DNA of 64,000 bases from positions 62,001 through 126,000 of the forward strand of contig NZ_QGGX01000017.1 of NCBI RefSeq assembly GCF_003148805.1, in the 5' to 3' direction. The stretch is from Aminobacter sp. AP02. GTDB taxonomy: Bacteria; Pseudomonadota; Alphaproteobacteria; Rhizobiales; Rhizobiaceae. The translations under genes were made by a program, and so were the position numbers. Numbering within the stretch: position 1 is the stretch's first letter; each line of letters starts with the position of its first letter. The notes under the pieces were generated by a model. The model ran no database searches. It saw nothing but the letters and a program-made list of their open reading frames with translations, and was not told the origin of the DNA. Positions 9,110 to 17,270 of this stretch are shown piece after piece.

Positions 9110-10552
9110 TTATTGGAAATCGAAAGCCGACAGGCCCGTCACCATTTCGTCGAGACCAAGCGGGCGGGTGATCGGCGGCTCTGCCCGAGACAGACAACCT
9201 GAGCGCTCGCAAAGACGGCAGGCAGGGCCGACGGGTGTTGCGGCCACAGCGCCCGGCTTGGCGCCGACAGCAGGCGCGGGCAAGGCCGCGCCATAGACGA
9301 TCTCGTCACGAAAGGCGATGTCGCAGCCAAGCAGGATCGCGGTACGCCGCGGCCGCTCGCTGAAGGCGCCCTGCGGACCTTCCAGGGTGCGGGCGACACA
9401 CAGGAATTCGGCACCATCGGGCATCTCCACCGCCTCGACGAAAATCTGGCCGGGCTGGGTAAAGGCGGCATGGACTGGAAGCTTCGGGCAGCCGCCGCCA
9501 AAACGGCTTTGCGGGAACCCTTGCGCACCGGCCTTGCGGAAGCGGTTGCCGGCATTGTCGACCTCAAGCATGAAAAACGGCACCGATGAGGTGCCCTGGC
9601 GTTGCAGCATGGTCAGCCGGTTGGCCGCTTGTTCGAACGACACGCCGAAGCGCGAGCGCAACACGTCGACATCGTAGCGGGCGCGCTGGGCCGCCGAGTG
9701 GAACGCCTGGTAAGGCATCATCAGCGCGTGCGCCGCGTAGCGGCCAAGTTCGAAACGGGCGAGCCGTCGCGCCTCGTCCGAGGTGAGTTTCAGCGACTGC
9801 AGCTCGGCCGCGACCGCCACCTGCATGCGGATCAGGCTCGCTTCCATCGCCACCTCGCGCAGTTGGTCGAACGGCGACAGGCGCTCGGACAGGAACAGGC
9901 GTTGCGAGTGCCGGTCGTAGCGGCGGCGCCAGTTGGGCATGGTGGCGACCGGCAGCACTTTCACGACAATGCCGTGCTCGCGCCTGAGCCAGCCCTTCAA
10001 CGCCCCGAACAGGTCGTCGCCGGGATCGAGCAACGAGGTGAAGGCTTCGGCTTCCTCCTCCAGTGAATTGAAGTGGTTGGGCCGGCGCTCGAACACCTCG
10101 TGGACTTCGTCGATGGGCAGGCGGGCACCCGACAGCGCCGTGGTGTGCCCCTCGCGCGCCAATAGCTCGGTTAGGTCGGACAAGCGCTCAGCCTGCTCGC
10201 GATAGGCGCGGAACAGCTTTATCACGGCCGCTGCCGCGTTGGGTGCGGCCTCTGCGATCTCCACCAGTTCCTGGTCGCCAGGCAGTTCGCCGGACAGAAG
10301 CGGATCGGCGAAGACCTCGCGAAGAGCCGCGATCGAACCGCGCGCCTCCCCCTGCAACTCGTCGGGGTCGACCTTATAGACCGAGGCGAGCTTGAGAATG
10401 AGCTGGACGGTTAGCGGCCGCTGGTTGCGTTCGATGAGGTTGAGATAGGACGGCGAAATGCCGAGCCCCTCCGCCATGGCCGTCTGGGTCAGCCCCTTCT
10501 GGTTGCGGATGCGCCGGATGCGCGGCCCGGCGAAGATTTTCTGTTCGGCCAT
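9110..10552 (-). CDS. XRE-family regulator, RamB/ScfR-like (short-chain acyl-CoA metabolism)
   Basis: This is a 480-residue DNA-binding regulator. It has an N-terminal Cro/C1-type helix-turn-helix (about residues 10-65, with the [21 protein letters not shown] recognition region), an IrrE/DUF955-like middle region, and a C-terminal DUF2083-type region ending with a cysteine cluster CRLCERSGC. This architecture is that of RamB (Corynebacterium, acts on aceA/aceB) and of ScfR-type regulators of fatty-acid and propionate use. It is divergent from aceA, and the 245 bases between them hold five TTTACA repeats. It probably controls aceA in response to an acyl-CoA or carbon source, which is inference. 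The start at 10552 is the first ATG and gives the standard N-terminus. Confidence 0.88.
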   Translation of the reverse strand: MAEQKIFAGPRIRRIRNQKGLTQTAMAEGLGISPSYLNLIERNQRPLTVQLILKLASVYKVDPDELQGEARGSIAALREVFADPLLSGELPGDQELVEIAEAAPNAAAAVIKLFRAYREQAERLSDLTELLAREGHTTALSGARLPIDEVHEVFERRPNHFNSLEEEAEAFTSLLDPGDDLFGALKGWLRREHGIVVKVLPVATMPNWRRRYDRHSQRLFLSERLSPFDQLREVAMEASLIRMQVAVAAELQSLKLTSDEARRLARFELGRYAAHALMMPYQAFHSAAQRARYDVDVLRSRFGVSFEQAANRLTMLQRQGTSSVPFFMLEVDNAGNRFRKAGAQGFPQSRFGGGCPKLPVHAAFTQPGQIFVEAVEMPDGAEFLCVARTLEGPQGAFSERPRRTAILLGCDIAFRDEIVYGAALPAPAVGAKPGAVAATPVGPACRLCERSGCLSRAEPPITRPLGLDEMVTGLSAFDFQ

Positions 10553-10556
10553 GGCA

Positions 10557-10627
10557 TTTACACCATTTTTACAACGAAAGTAGGGGATTTACCCTACCCG
10601 TCCTTTTACATTCTTTACAAATTTACA
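10557..10627. promoter_or_regulatory. TTTACA repeat cluster, candidate operator of aceA and its regulator
   Basis: Five copies of TTTACA in the same orientation lie at 10557, 10568, 10605, 10614 and 10622, plus a TTTACC at 10588. They fill the AT-rich part of an otherwise GC-rich divergent promoter region. RamB proteins bind AT-rich sites containing TTTGCAAA-like cores, and TTTACAAA at 10614-10621 is similar. The role is inferred from placement. Confidence 0.55.
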
Positions 10628-10797
10628 GCGACGTTCTGTCAAACGCAACACAGGTTTTCCCTATTGTATGGCCCAGTTTGTTGAATTTTCTGGCTGCTTT
10701 GGCGCCGCAATGTCAAACAAGTCACATAGAAATCGCCGCAACAAACCCAAGACGCGGTGCCGCCCCCCAAGACCAAAATGACCCGACGGAGTCGACA

Positions 10798-12087
10798 ATG
10801 ACTGATTTTTACAACCTCGTCCCTTCAGCCCCGGAAGGCCGCTTCGACGGCATCGAGCGCCCCTACTCGCCGGAGGACGTGAAGCGGCTGCGCGGCTCCG
10901 TCCAGATCAAGCAGACCCTGGCCGAAATGGGCGCCAATCGCCTGTGGAAGCTGATCCACGAGGAGAACTTCGTCAACGCGCTCGGCGCCATGTCCGGCAA
11001 CCAGGCAATGCAGCAGGTCCGCGCCGGCCTCAAGGCGATCTACCTCTCGGGCTGGCAGGTTGCAGCCGATGCCAACACGGCTTCCGCCATGTATCCGGAT
11101 CAGTCGCTCTATCCGGCCAACGCCGCGCCCGAGCTGGTCAAGCGCATCAACCGGACCCTGCAGCGCGCCGACCAGATCGAGACCTCGGAAGGCAAGGGCC
11201 TGTCGGTCGACACCTGGTTCGCCCCGATCGTGGCTGACGCTGAAGCCGGCTTCGGCGGCCCGCTCAACGCCTTCGAGATCATGAAGGCGTTCATCGAGGC
11301 GGGTGCCGCCGGCGTTCACTTCGAAGACCAGCTCGCTTCGGAAAAGAAATGCGGCCATCTCGGCGGCAAGGTTCTGATCCCAACCGCAGCACACATCCGC
11401 AACCTTAACGCGGCGCGTCTCGCTGCCGACGTGATGGGCACCTCGACGCTGATCGTCGCCCGTACCGACGCCGAGGCCGCGAAGCTTCTGACGTCCGACA
11501 TCGACGAGCGCGACCAGCCCTTCGTCGACTACGATGCCGGCCGAACCGTGGAAGGCTTCTATCAGGTGCGCAACGGCATCGACCCGTGCATTGCGCGTGC
11601 CATCGCCTACGCTCCGTTCTGCGACCTGATCTGGATGGAGACCGGCAAGCCTGACCTTGCCCAGGCGAAGAAGTTCGCCGAGGCAGTGCACAAGGCGCAT
11701 CCTGGCAAGAAGCTGGCCTACAACTGCTCGCCGTCGTTCAACTGGAAGAAGAACCTCGACGACGCGACGATTGCCAAGTTCCAGCGCGAGCTGGGCGCAA
11801 TGGGCTACAAGTTCCAGTTCATCACGTTGGCTGGCTTCCACCAACTCAACTTCGGCATGTTCGAGTTGGCCCGCGGCTACAAGGATCGCCAGATGGCTGC
11901 CTATTCGGAGCTGCAGGAGGCGGAATTCGCCGCCGAGGTCAACGGCTACACCGCGACCAAGCACCAGCGCGAGGTCGGCACCGGTTACTTCGATGCCGTG
12001 TCTATGGCGATCACTGGCGGCAAGTCGTCGACTACAGCGATGCATGAATCGACCGAACACGAACAGTTCCGCCCGGCCGCCGAATAA
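10798..12087 (+). CDS. aceA: Isocitrate lyase
   Basis: This enzyme splits isocitrate into glyoxylate and succinate, the first step of the glyoxylate bypass, in the cytoplasm. It has 429 residues, the usual length of the short bacterial form. The catalytic motif KKCGH lies at residues 183-187 (Cys185 the base), with GVHFEDQ just before it, and the substrate-binding WMETGKPDL and NCSPSFNW segments follow. The start is the ATG at 10798 with ACGGAG upstream; the longer frame to the left has no conserved sequence. The divergent RamB-like gene suggests dedicated control. A small conserved gene follows after a hairpin. Confidence 0.97.
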   Translation: MTDFYNLVPSAPEGRFDGIERPYSPEDVKRLRGSVQIKQTLAEMGANRLWKLIHEENFVNALGAMSGNQAMQQVRAGLKAIYLSGWQVAADANTASAMYPDQSLYPANAAPELVKRINRTLQRADQIETSEGKGLSVDTWFAPIVADAEAGFGGPLNAFEIMKAFIEAGAAGVHFEDQLASEKKCGHLGGKVLIPTAAHIRNLNAARLAADVMGTSTLIVARTDAEAAKLLTSDIDERDQPFVDYDAGRTVEGFYQVRNGIDPCIARAIAYAPFCDLIWMETGKPDLAQAKKFAEAVHKAHPGKKLAYNCSPSFNWKKNLDDATIAKFQRELGAMGYKFQFITLAGFHQLNFGMFELARGYKDRQMAAYSELQEAEFAAEVNGYTATKHQREVGTGYFDAVSMAITGGKSSTTAMHESTEHEQFRPAAE

Positions 12088-12107
12088 GCCTGGCGACAGA
12101 CGACAGC

Positions 12108-12131
12108 TCCGGAGGCGATCGTGCCTCCGGA
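12108..12131 (+). other. Hairpin between aceA and the downstream small gene
   Basis: The perfect 9-bp stem TCCGGAGGC / GCCTCCGGA with a six-base loop lies 20 bases after the aceA stop. No T-tract follows. It could stabilise the aceA message end or partly limit read-through into the next gene. Confidence 0.45.
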
Positions 12132-12163
12132 CAGAGCAAGGCAACACTCCGAGGAGAACCACA

Positions 12164-12406
12164 ATGGCACCGCGCACCCGCGTCAAGGAACGAGCCGAAG
12201 AACAGGCCACGACCATGAGTGCTGACCAGCAGGCCGTGATCCGCATCGTCGCCAACGACCTGCACCGACTCAACCAATCGGTCATGAAGGCCGTCGAGGC
12301 AGGCGTGTCGGTCGAACTGGTCCGCTCGGCCCGTCATCACGGTGGCGACGGCAACTGGGGCGACCTGCTGATCCCTGTCATCGTGACCCAGCAGCCGCAC
12401 GGCTAA
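12164..12406 (+). CDS. Small conserved hypothetical protein downstream of aceA
   Basis: This is an 80-residue soluble protein of unknown function. It opens MAPRTRVKERAEEQ, is rich in charged residues, and has a likely helical core (IVANDLHRLNQSVMKAVEAGVSVELV) followed by RHHGGDGNWGDLLIPVIV. No signal peptide or membrane segment is seen. The start at 12164 has a strong GAGGAG site eight bases upstream. It is 76 bases after aceA on the same strand and ends in a strong terminator, so it is probably co-transcribed with aceA. No catalytic motif is recognised. Confidence 0.75.
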   Translation: MAPRTRVKERAEEQATTMSADQQAVIRIVANDLHRLNQSVMKAVEAGVSVELVRSARHHGGDGNWGDLLIPVIVTQQPHG

Positions 12407-12439
12407 CAGTCAACCCATTCCCCTGCCCTGCCCCCCGGA

Positions 12440-12478
12440 CCCCGTTCGCAGCCTCGGCTGCGGGCGGGGTTTGTCTTT
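12440..12478 (+). terminator. Intrinsic terminator of the aceA operon
   Basis: A long stem (CCCCG..CGCAGCC / GGCTGCG..CGGGG, two mismatched bases per side) is followed by TTTGTCTTT. It lies 33 bases after the stop of the small gene downstream of aceA. Confidence 0.85.
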
Positions 12479-12649
12479 ACGTCGTCGTCGTTGGACTTTG
12501 ATTAGCAAAGAGAAATGCTGTCGCCCGCGACTAAAGTCGTATGCCATTTTCAGCGTATTACTTGACACTTCTCGCAGTTGACGCGAACGTAAGGAACCGA
12601 ACGCAACCACGCATTGAAACAGACGCCCCCCAGCTGTCGGCTAAGCCAA

Positions 12650-13096
12650 ATGAACCGGAATGACCTAGCTTCGGGCCAAGACCTGGATGCAAACGCGCGC
12701 ACTCCCGATCGCCCTATTGCCGACCTTGCAAAGGTGCTCGTCGTCGGCCGCTCGCAGATCAACCGCGTCGTCGTCGCCAAGATCGTCGAGCGCTCTGGCC
12801 TCAAGACGATATCGGAATCACCCGACACAGCCATGGCCATGCTGCGCAAGATGGCGCCAGGAACCATCATCCTGGACGGGGGTAGCGACAACAAGGACTG
12901 CGATGCGCTGATGGCGCCGATCATGTCGCTGAGGCAAGCCTCGGGCACCAATCTGCCGTCGGTGATCCTGCTCTCCAACCGTCCGGGGACACCGGAAAGC
13001 CTGTCCCTGTCGAGCGCCGTAGACATCGTGGTGGCCAAGCCGATCACACCGGAACGATTGCAGCCAGTCGTCGACAAGCTCGTCGGACGAGCCTGA
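12650..13096 (+). CDS. Stand-alone response-regulator receiver-like protein with degenerate acidic pocket
   Basis: This is a 148-residue protein with a CheY-like receiver fold and no output domain. Residues 28-36 read KVLVVGRSQ, so the usual Asp-Asp pair that holds magnesium is replaced by Val-Gly-Arg. The phospho-acceptor position is kept as Asp76 in IILDGG, and the conserved Lys is Lys130 in VVAKPIT. The first 25 residues are a polar extension. ATG 12650 is chosen; a TTG at 12614 would add 12 residues and neither has a clear ribosome site. Without the acidic pair phosphorylation is doubtful, so it may act as a protein-interaction module. It converges on the HAD gene with two bases between stops. 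Confidence 0.7.
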   Translation: MNRNDLASGQDLDANARTPDRPIADLAKVLVVGRSQINRVVVAKIVERSGLKTISESPDTAMAMLRKMAPGTIILDGGSDNKDCDALMAPIMSLRQASGTNLPSVILLSNRPGTPESLSLSSAVDIVVAKPITPERLQPVVDKLVGRA

Positions 13097-13098
13097 CT

Positions 13099-13818
13099 TC
13101 AGCCAAGCGCCTTCAAAAGTTCCGCGAGTTCGCCGAGATGCGGCAACTTGCGGAAGCGCTCGGCCGTTGTCGGCTCATCCACATGTTCATAAGCCCAGGT
13201 CAGATCGTGAGGAATGTAGACACCCCAACTGCCGGCCTCGATCGCAGGCACGACGTCCGATTTCAGGGAATTGCCGATCATCATGCTTCGGGCCGGGCCG
13301 TCGCCATGGCGAGCGAAGATGCGCTCGTAGGTCGGGCGCGACTTGTCGCTTACGATCTCGACCGCGTCGAAGAAATCGCCGAGGCCCGATTGGGCCAGCT
13401 TGCGCTCCTGGTCGAACAGGTCACCCTTGGTGATCAGCACCAGGCGATAGCGGCCGGCGAGCGCTTCGAGCGTGTCATGGACATGCGGCAGAGTCTCGAT
13501 AGGGTGGCTCAGCATCTCGCGGCCAGCGGCCAGGATCTTTTCGATCACCGGAGCCGGCACCTGGCCATCCGTGACCTCGATCGCGGTTTCGATCATCGAC
13601 AAGGTGAAGCCCTTGATGCCGAAACCATAGGTGCCAAGGTTGCGCTTTTCCGCATCGAGCAGTCTCGCCATCAAATGCTCCTGCTCGCCATGCTCGGCGA
13701 GCAGTTCGGCAAAATGCTTTTCCGTCATGCGGAAGAATTGTTCATTCTGCCACAGCGTGTCGTCGGCATCGAAGCCGATCGTGGATAGTTGGGTCGAATT
13801 GGAGCTCATGGCGATCAT
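13099..13818 (-). CDS. HAD-family hydrolase
   Basis: This is a predicted phosphatase of the haloacid dehalogenase superfamily, 239 residues, cytoplasmic. Motif I is GFDADDTLW (nucleophile Asp in DADDT), motif II is LITKGD, the motif III lysine is in SDKS, and motif IV is IGNSLKSDV. A helical cap lies between motifs I and II, as in YjjG/Gph-type enzymes. The substrate cannot be read from the sequence; small phosphorylated metabolites are usual for the family. ATG 13818 gives three extra residues over ATG 13809, and neither has a clear ribosome site. Confidence 0.85.
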   Translation of the reverse strand: MIAMSSNSTQLSTIGFDADDTLWQNEQFFRMTEKHFAELLAEHGEQEHLMARLLDAEKRNLGTYGFGIKGFTLSMIETAIEVTDGQVPAPVIEKILAAGREMLSHPIETLPHVHDTLEALAGRYRLVLITKGDLFDQERKLAQSGLGDFFDAVEIVSDKSRPTYERIFARHGDGPARSMMIGNSLKSDVVPAIEAGSWGVYIPHDLTWAYEHVDEPTTAERFRKLPHLGELAELLKALG

Positions 13819-13949
13819 CTAGGTCACAAACTGGCTCGAAACCAGCTGCTTGGACCTATCAGTTCGCCGGAATCGCCTGCCAGCCCCCCTTTTCTTCCTT
13901 CGCGGGCCACGGCTATACTCGGCAATCTGCAACGACAATCTGGTGATTG

Positions 13950-15383
13950 ATGCCGCCTGCAAAGAAGGAAGTCCGTCCGTCCAACCGGGGGGGACGAGCC
14001 CGCACGCCCGCATTTGTGAAGAACAAGCGCGGCGTGAAGAACTGGAAGGAAGCCTCCGAGTGGCTCGAGTGGCGCGGCATCGAAGACATAGAGTGCATCA
14101 CGCCTGACCAGGCTGGCGTGGCCCGCGGCAAGATGATGCCGTCAAGCAAGTTCACCTCCAACACCTCGCTGGCGCTGCCGTCCGCACCGTTCATGATGAC
14201 GATCTCGGGTGACTATCCGGAGGACGGCAACGGATTTCAGTATCCGGAGGACGATGGCGACCTGAAGCTGGTGCCTGATCTGTCGACGCTGTCGGTGGTG
14301 CCGTGGGAAGACGACCCGACAGCGCAGGTGATCTGCGACCTTGTCCATCAGGACGGCCGCAACGTCGAGTTCACCCCGCGCAACGTTCTGAAGCGCGTGG
14401 TGGCGGCCTACGACAAGCTCGGCCTCAGGCCCGTGGTGGCGCCAGAAATCGAGTTCTACCTCGTCCGCAAGAACCCCGACCCCGACTATCCGCTGACCCC
14501 GCCCGTGGGACGCTCGGGCCGCCCCATCGGCGGCGGTGCCGGCTATTCGATCGCCGGCGTCAATGAGTTCGACGAACTCATCGACGACATCTACCACTTC
14601 TCCGAGGCTCAAGGGCTCGAGATCGACACGCTGATCCACGAAGAGGGCGCTGGCCAGCTCGAGATCAACCTGCGTCATGGCGACCCGATCGAACTGGCCG
14701 ACCAGGTGTTCCTGTTCAAGCGCACGATCCGCGAGGCAGCGCTGAAGCACGATACCTACGCCACCTTCATGGCCAAGCCGATCCAGGGCCAGCCGGGCTC
14801 GGCGATGCATATCCACCAGTCGATTCTCGACAAGAAGACCGCCAAGAACATCTTCACCGCCGAAGACGGCTCGGAAACCGAAGCATTCTTCCACTTCATT
14901 GGAGGCATGCAGAAGCATGTGCCCAACGCGCTGGTGATGCTTGCGCCTTATGTGAATTCGTATCGCCGGTTGACGCAGGCTGCTTCCGCACCGGTCAACA
15001 ACAAGTGGGGCTACGACAACCGTACCACCGCCTTCCGTGTGCCTCGTTCCGATCCTGGTGGGCGCCGTGTCGAAAACCGCATCCCGTCCTCGGACGCCAA
15101 CCCATATCTTGCGCTGGCGGCATCGCTGGCCTGCGGATTGATCGGGCTGACCAACAAGCTGCCGTCCGAACCGCCAGTGCTGACCACCGCCAACGAGGAC
15201 GAGATCGATCTGCCGCGAGGGCTGCTGGAAGCGGTCGACCTGTTTGAAGGCGACGAGGAACTGGCAACGATGCTTGGGCGGTCGTTTGCTTCTACCTACG
15301 CGGCGATCAAGCGGGCTGAATTCGAGACCTTCATGGAGGTCATCAGCCCGTGGGAGCGAGAGTATCTGCTGCTGAATGTTTGA
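13950..15383 (+). CDS. puuA: Gamma-glutamylputrescine synthetase (glutamine synthetase family)
   Basis: This ATP-dependent ligase probably joins glutamate to putrescine, the first step of the gamma-glutamylated putrescine pathway. It has 477 residues and the class-III glutamine-synthetase layout: a beta-grasp domain followed by the catalytic domain with PEIEFYLV, GAGQLEINLRHGDP, GSAMHIHQS and NRIPSSDANPYLALAA. The arginine-rich NRTTAFRVPRS segment is also typical. A glutamine synthetase proper is less likely because a PuuB-like oxidase follows on the same strand. The two genes are separated by 600 bases that hold a repeat-flanked four-helix-bundle gene, an interruption not usual for this pair. 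An in-frame TTG sits just before the chosen ATG. Confidence 0.85.
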   Translation: MPPAKKEVRPSNRGGRARTPAFVKNKRGVKNWKEASEWLEWRGIEDIECITPDQAGVARGKMMPSSKFTSNTSLALPSAPFMMTISGDYPEDGNGFQYPEDDGDLKLVPDLSTLSVVPWEDDPTAQVICDLVHQDGRNVEFTPRNVLKRVVAAYDKLGLRPVVAPEIEFYLVRKNPDPDYPLTPPVGRSGRPIGGGAGYSIAGVNEFDELIDDIYHFSEAQGLEIDTLIHEEGAGQLEINLRHGDPIELADQVFLFKRTIREAALKHDTYATFMAKPIQGQPGSAMHIHQSILDKKTAKNIFTAEDGSETEAFFHFIGGMQKHVPNALVMLAPYVNSYRRLTQAASAPVNNKWGYDNRTTAFRVPRSDPGGRRVENRIPSSDANPYLALAASLACGLIGLTNKLPSEPPVLTTANEDEIDLPRGLLEAVDLFEGDEELATMLGRSFASTYAAIKRAEFETFMEVISPWEREYLLLNV

Positions 15384-15395
15384 AGGGTGAGGCGG

Positions 15396-15438
15396 TAGGG
15401 CAGTAGGGCAATAGGGCAGTAAGGCAGTAGTGCGGCAG
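15396..15438 (+). repeat. Left array of 8-bp repeat (TAGGGCAG type)
   Basis: Four 8-bp units TAGGGCAG, TAGGGCAA, TAGGGCAG, TAAGGCAG (15396-15427) and a degenerate fifth unit (TAGTGCGGCAG) begin 12 bases after the puuA stop. Each is the reverse complement of the CTGCCCTA unit that makes up the right-hand array after 15821, so the two arrays could pair with the small gene in the loop. Confidence 0.9.
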
Positions 15439-15452
15439 CGAGGGGGTTCAGC

Positions 15453-15821
15453 GTGCCGAGCGAGATCAACTCGTATCAAGACCTTGTCGTCTGGCCGCAG
15501 GCGATGGAGTTGGCGCCTGCCATCTACAGTTCGACCAAAACGTGGCCGAAAGAGGAGCAATACGGACTGACCAGCCAAGTTAGACGCGCTGCCGTCTCTG
15601 TTCCGGCTAACATTGCCGAGGGCTACGGTCGTGAAAACCGTGGCTCCTACCAACAATTCCTAAGGATTGCGCAAGGATCGCTCAAGGAGATGGAGACGCA
15701 CCTGCTGATAGCCGAGCGTGTCGGGATCACCACCCCCGATGTAGTTCGGCAAGCGATGATAATGAGCGAAAGCGTCGGCAAGCTTCTGCGCCTGCTAATC
15801 CGCAAGCTATCGAACGAATGA
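15453..15821 (+). CDS. Four-helix-bundle protein, S23/IVP family
   Basis: This is a 122-residue protein of the family found in 23S rRNA intervening sequences and related in fold to Avd of diversity-generating retroelements. Family motifs are YQDLVVWPQAMELA near the start, YGLTSQVRRAAVSVP (about 37-51), NIAEGYGR (53-60) and FLRIAQGSLKEMET (about 69-82). Start is the GTG at 15453, preceded by AGGGGG at good spacing; no ATG is available nearby. The stop TGA touches the first base of the right-hand repeat array. The molecular role of these proteins outside rRNA is unknown. Nucleic-acid binding by the basic four-helix surface is plausible, from what is known of Avd. Confidence 0.88.
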   Translation: MPSEINSYQDLVVWPQAMELAPAIYSSTKTWPKEEQYGLTSQVRRAAVSVPANIAEGYGRENRGSYQQFLRIAQGSLKEMETHLLIAERVGITTPDVVRQAMIMSESVGKLLRLLIRKLSNE

Positions 15822-15973
15822 CCCTACTGCCCTACTGCCCTACTGCCCTACTGCCCTGCTGCCCTGCTGCCCTGCTGCCCTACTGCCCTACTGCCCTGCT
15901 GCCCTGCTGCCCTGCTGCCCTACTGCCCTACTGCCCTACTGCCCTGCTGCCCTGCTGCCCTGCTGCCCTACTG
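15822..15973 (+). repeat. Right array, 19 perfect 8-bp units (CCCTACTG / CCCTGCTG)
   Basis: Exactly 19 tandem 8-bp units fill 152 bases. Two variants differ at one base (A or G at position 5) and are arranged in blocks: 4 A, 3 G, 2 A, 3 G, 3 A, 3 G, 1 A. The array starts right after the stop of the four-helix-bundle gene and ends ten bases before the puuB start. The block pattern points to expansion by slippage or unequal exchange of multi-unit segments. Confidence 0.95.
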
Positions 15974-15983
15974 AAAGCGCACC

Positions 15984-17270
15984 ATGCCTTACCTTTCTCC
16001 GATCTCTCCTGGCCTTTCCTGGTACGAAGACACTGCGGGCCCGCGTCCGGAGTATCCGGCCCTTGACGGCGACAGGCAGGCGGATGTCGTCGTCATTGGC
16101 GGCGGTTTTACCGGGCTCTCGGCAGCAGCCCATCTCGCCAAGTCCGGCACCAATGTCGTGCTGATCGAGGCGCATCGCTTTGGCGACGGCGCATCGGGCC
16201 GCAATGGCGGCCAACTCGGTACGGGCCAGCGCGCGTGGGCGGAGGAACTTGAGGGCGAATACGGCTTCACCCGCGCCAAGGCGCTGTTTGATCTCGCCGA
16301 GGAAGCCAAGGCGCATCTGTTCGATTTCGCTTCAACCCATGGCATCGACATCGACTATATGCCGGGGCAGATGTCGGTGGCGCACAAGCCGCGCTTTGTC
16401 GACGACTACAAGGCCCATGCCGAGATCATGGCGAGCCGCTTCAACTACCCGCATGTCAAGTTCATGGACGCTCGGGAGACCGCCGAGCGGCTGGGTTCGA
16501 CGCACTATTACGGCGGCACGCGCGACACCGGCACCGGGCATATCCACCCGCTCAAACTGGTGATCGGCACGGCACGGGTTGCTGCCGAGGCCGGCGCGCG
16601 GCTGTTCGAGAACACCCAGTCGATCGGCATTACCTCACAAGGCGGAAAGGTACGCGTGACAACGCCGCGCGGCACGATCACCGCGCAAAAATGCCTGATC
16701 GCCGTCAACGCCTATGGCGGTAATCTGGAACCGATAAGTGCGTCTCACATCATGCCGATCGGGTCGTTCATCGGCGCCACTGTGCCGCTGGGTGCCGACT
16801 CCAAGGTGATCCCCGGCGGCGAGTCGGTCGACGATTCCCGCTTCGTGGTGCGCTATTTCCGCAAGTCGCCCGACGGCCGACTATTGTTCGGCGGACGTGA
16901 AATCTACGGCGTCAACGACCCCAAGGACATCCATATCCACATCCGCAAGCAGATCGCCGAGATTTACCCGGCGCTCAAGGGTGTGGAAATCACCCATGGC
17001 TGGGGCGGCTATGTCGGCATCACGATGCCGCGCAAACCTTTCGTGCGCGAGGTGATGCCCAATGTCATCTCGGCCGGCGGCTATTCCGGCCATGGCGTGA
17101 TGCTGTCCAATTTCTTCGGCAAGCTCTATGCCGAGACGGTGGCCGGCAACCGCGACAGGCTCAAGCTGATCGAGGATCTAAAGATACCGCCATTCCCCGG
17201 TGGCCGGCGTTTTCGCGCGCCGCTGCTGTTCCTTGCGCTCAACTGGTTTGCCCTGAGGGATAGGATCTAG
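15984..17270 (+). CDS. puuB: Gamma-glutamylputrescine oxidase (FAD-dependent)
   Basis: This is a DAO-family flavoenzyme that probably oxidises gamma-glutamylputrescine to the aldehyde, the step after PuuA. It has 428 residues. The FAD-binding Rossmann motif VVVIGGGFTGLSAAAHL is near residues 34-50, followed by GDGASGRNGGQLGTGQ. The C-terminal GGYSGHGVMLSNFFGKL matches the family's second flavin contact. The ATG at 15984 has no good ribosome site: only AAAGCGCACC separates it from the 8-bp repeat array, so the array may have replaced the native leader. The 3' end overlaps the convergent histidine kinase gene by 32 bases. Confidence 0.88.
   Translation: MPYLSPISPGLSWYEDTAGPRPEYPALDGDRQADVVVIGGGFTGLSAAAHLAKSGTNVVLIEAHRFGDGASGRNGGQLGTGQRAWAEELEGEYGFTRAKALFDLAEEAKAHLFDFASTHGIDIDYMPGQMSVAHKPRFVDDYKAHAEIMASRFNYPHVKFMDARETAERLGSTHYYGGTRDTGTGHIHPLKLVIGTARVAAEAGARLFENTQSIGITSQGGKVRVTTPRGTITAQKCLIAVNAYGGNLEPISASHIMPIGSFIGATVPLGADSKVIPGGESVDDSRFVVRYFRKSPDGRLLFGGREIYGVNDPKDIHIHIRKQIAEIYPALKGVEITHGWGGYVGITMPRKPFVREVMPNVISAGGYSGHGVMLSNFFGKLYAETVAGNRDRLKLIEDLKIPPFPGGRRFRAPLLFLALNWFALRDRI

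Larger units (their letters stand above)
15396..15973 (+). mobile_element. IVS-like element: four-helix-bundle gene between inverted 8-bp repeat arrays
   Basis: The unit consists of a left array, an S23/IVP-type gene and a right array of the opposite orientation, inserted exactly between puuA and puuB. The layout is that of 23S rRNA intervening sequences, where terminal inverted repeats enclose an S23-family reading frame, but the host here is a protein operon. A related element without the gene lies after murA at 61364. That it moves or is cut from RNA is inference; no transposase is present. Confidence 0.5.

Noticed and set aside
10825-12285. 486-residue open frame opposite aceA
   Set aside because: Antisense shadow; the plus strand encodes a full isocitrate lyase with the KKCGH motif.
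12590-12620. GGAAC element before the receiver-like gene as an EcfG-type promoter
   Set aside because: No CGTT-type -10 element lies at the required spacing.
15822-15973. Possible CRISPR array
   Set aside because: The units are 8 bp and contiguous with no spacers, and no cas gene is present.
15818-16066. Open frame translating the repeat array to Leu-Leu-Pro-Tyr-Cys-Pro repeats
   Set aside because: It is only the 8-bp array read through; it overlaps the puuB start and has no conserved sequence.
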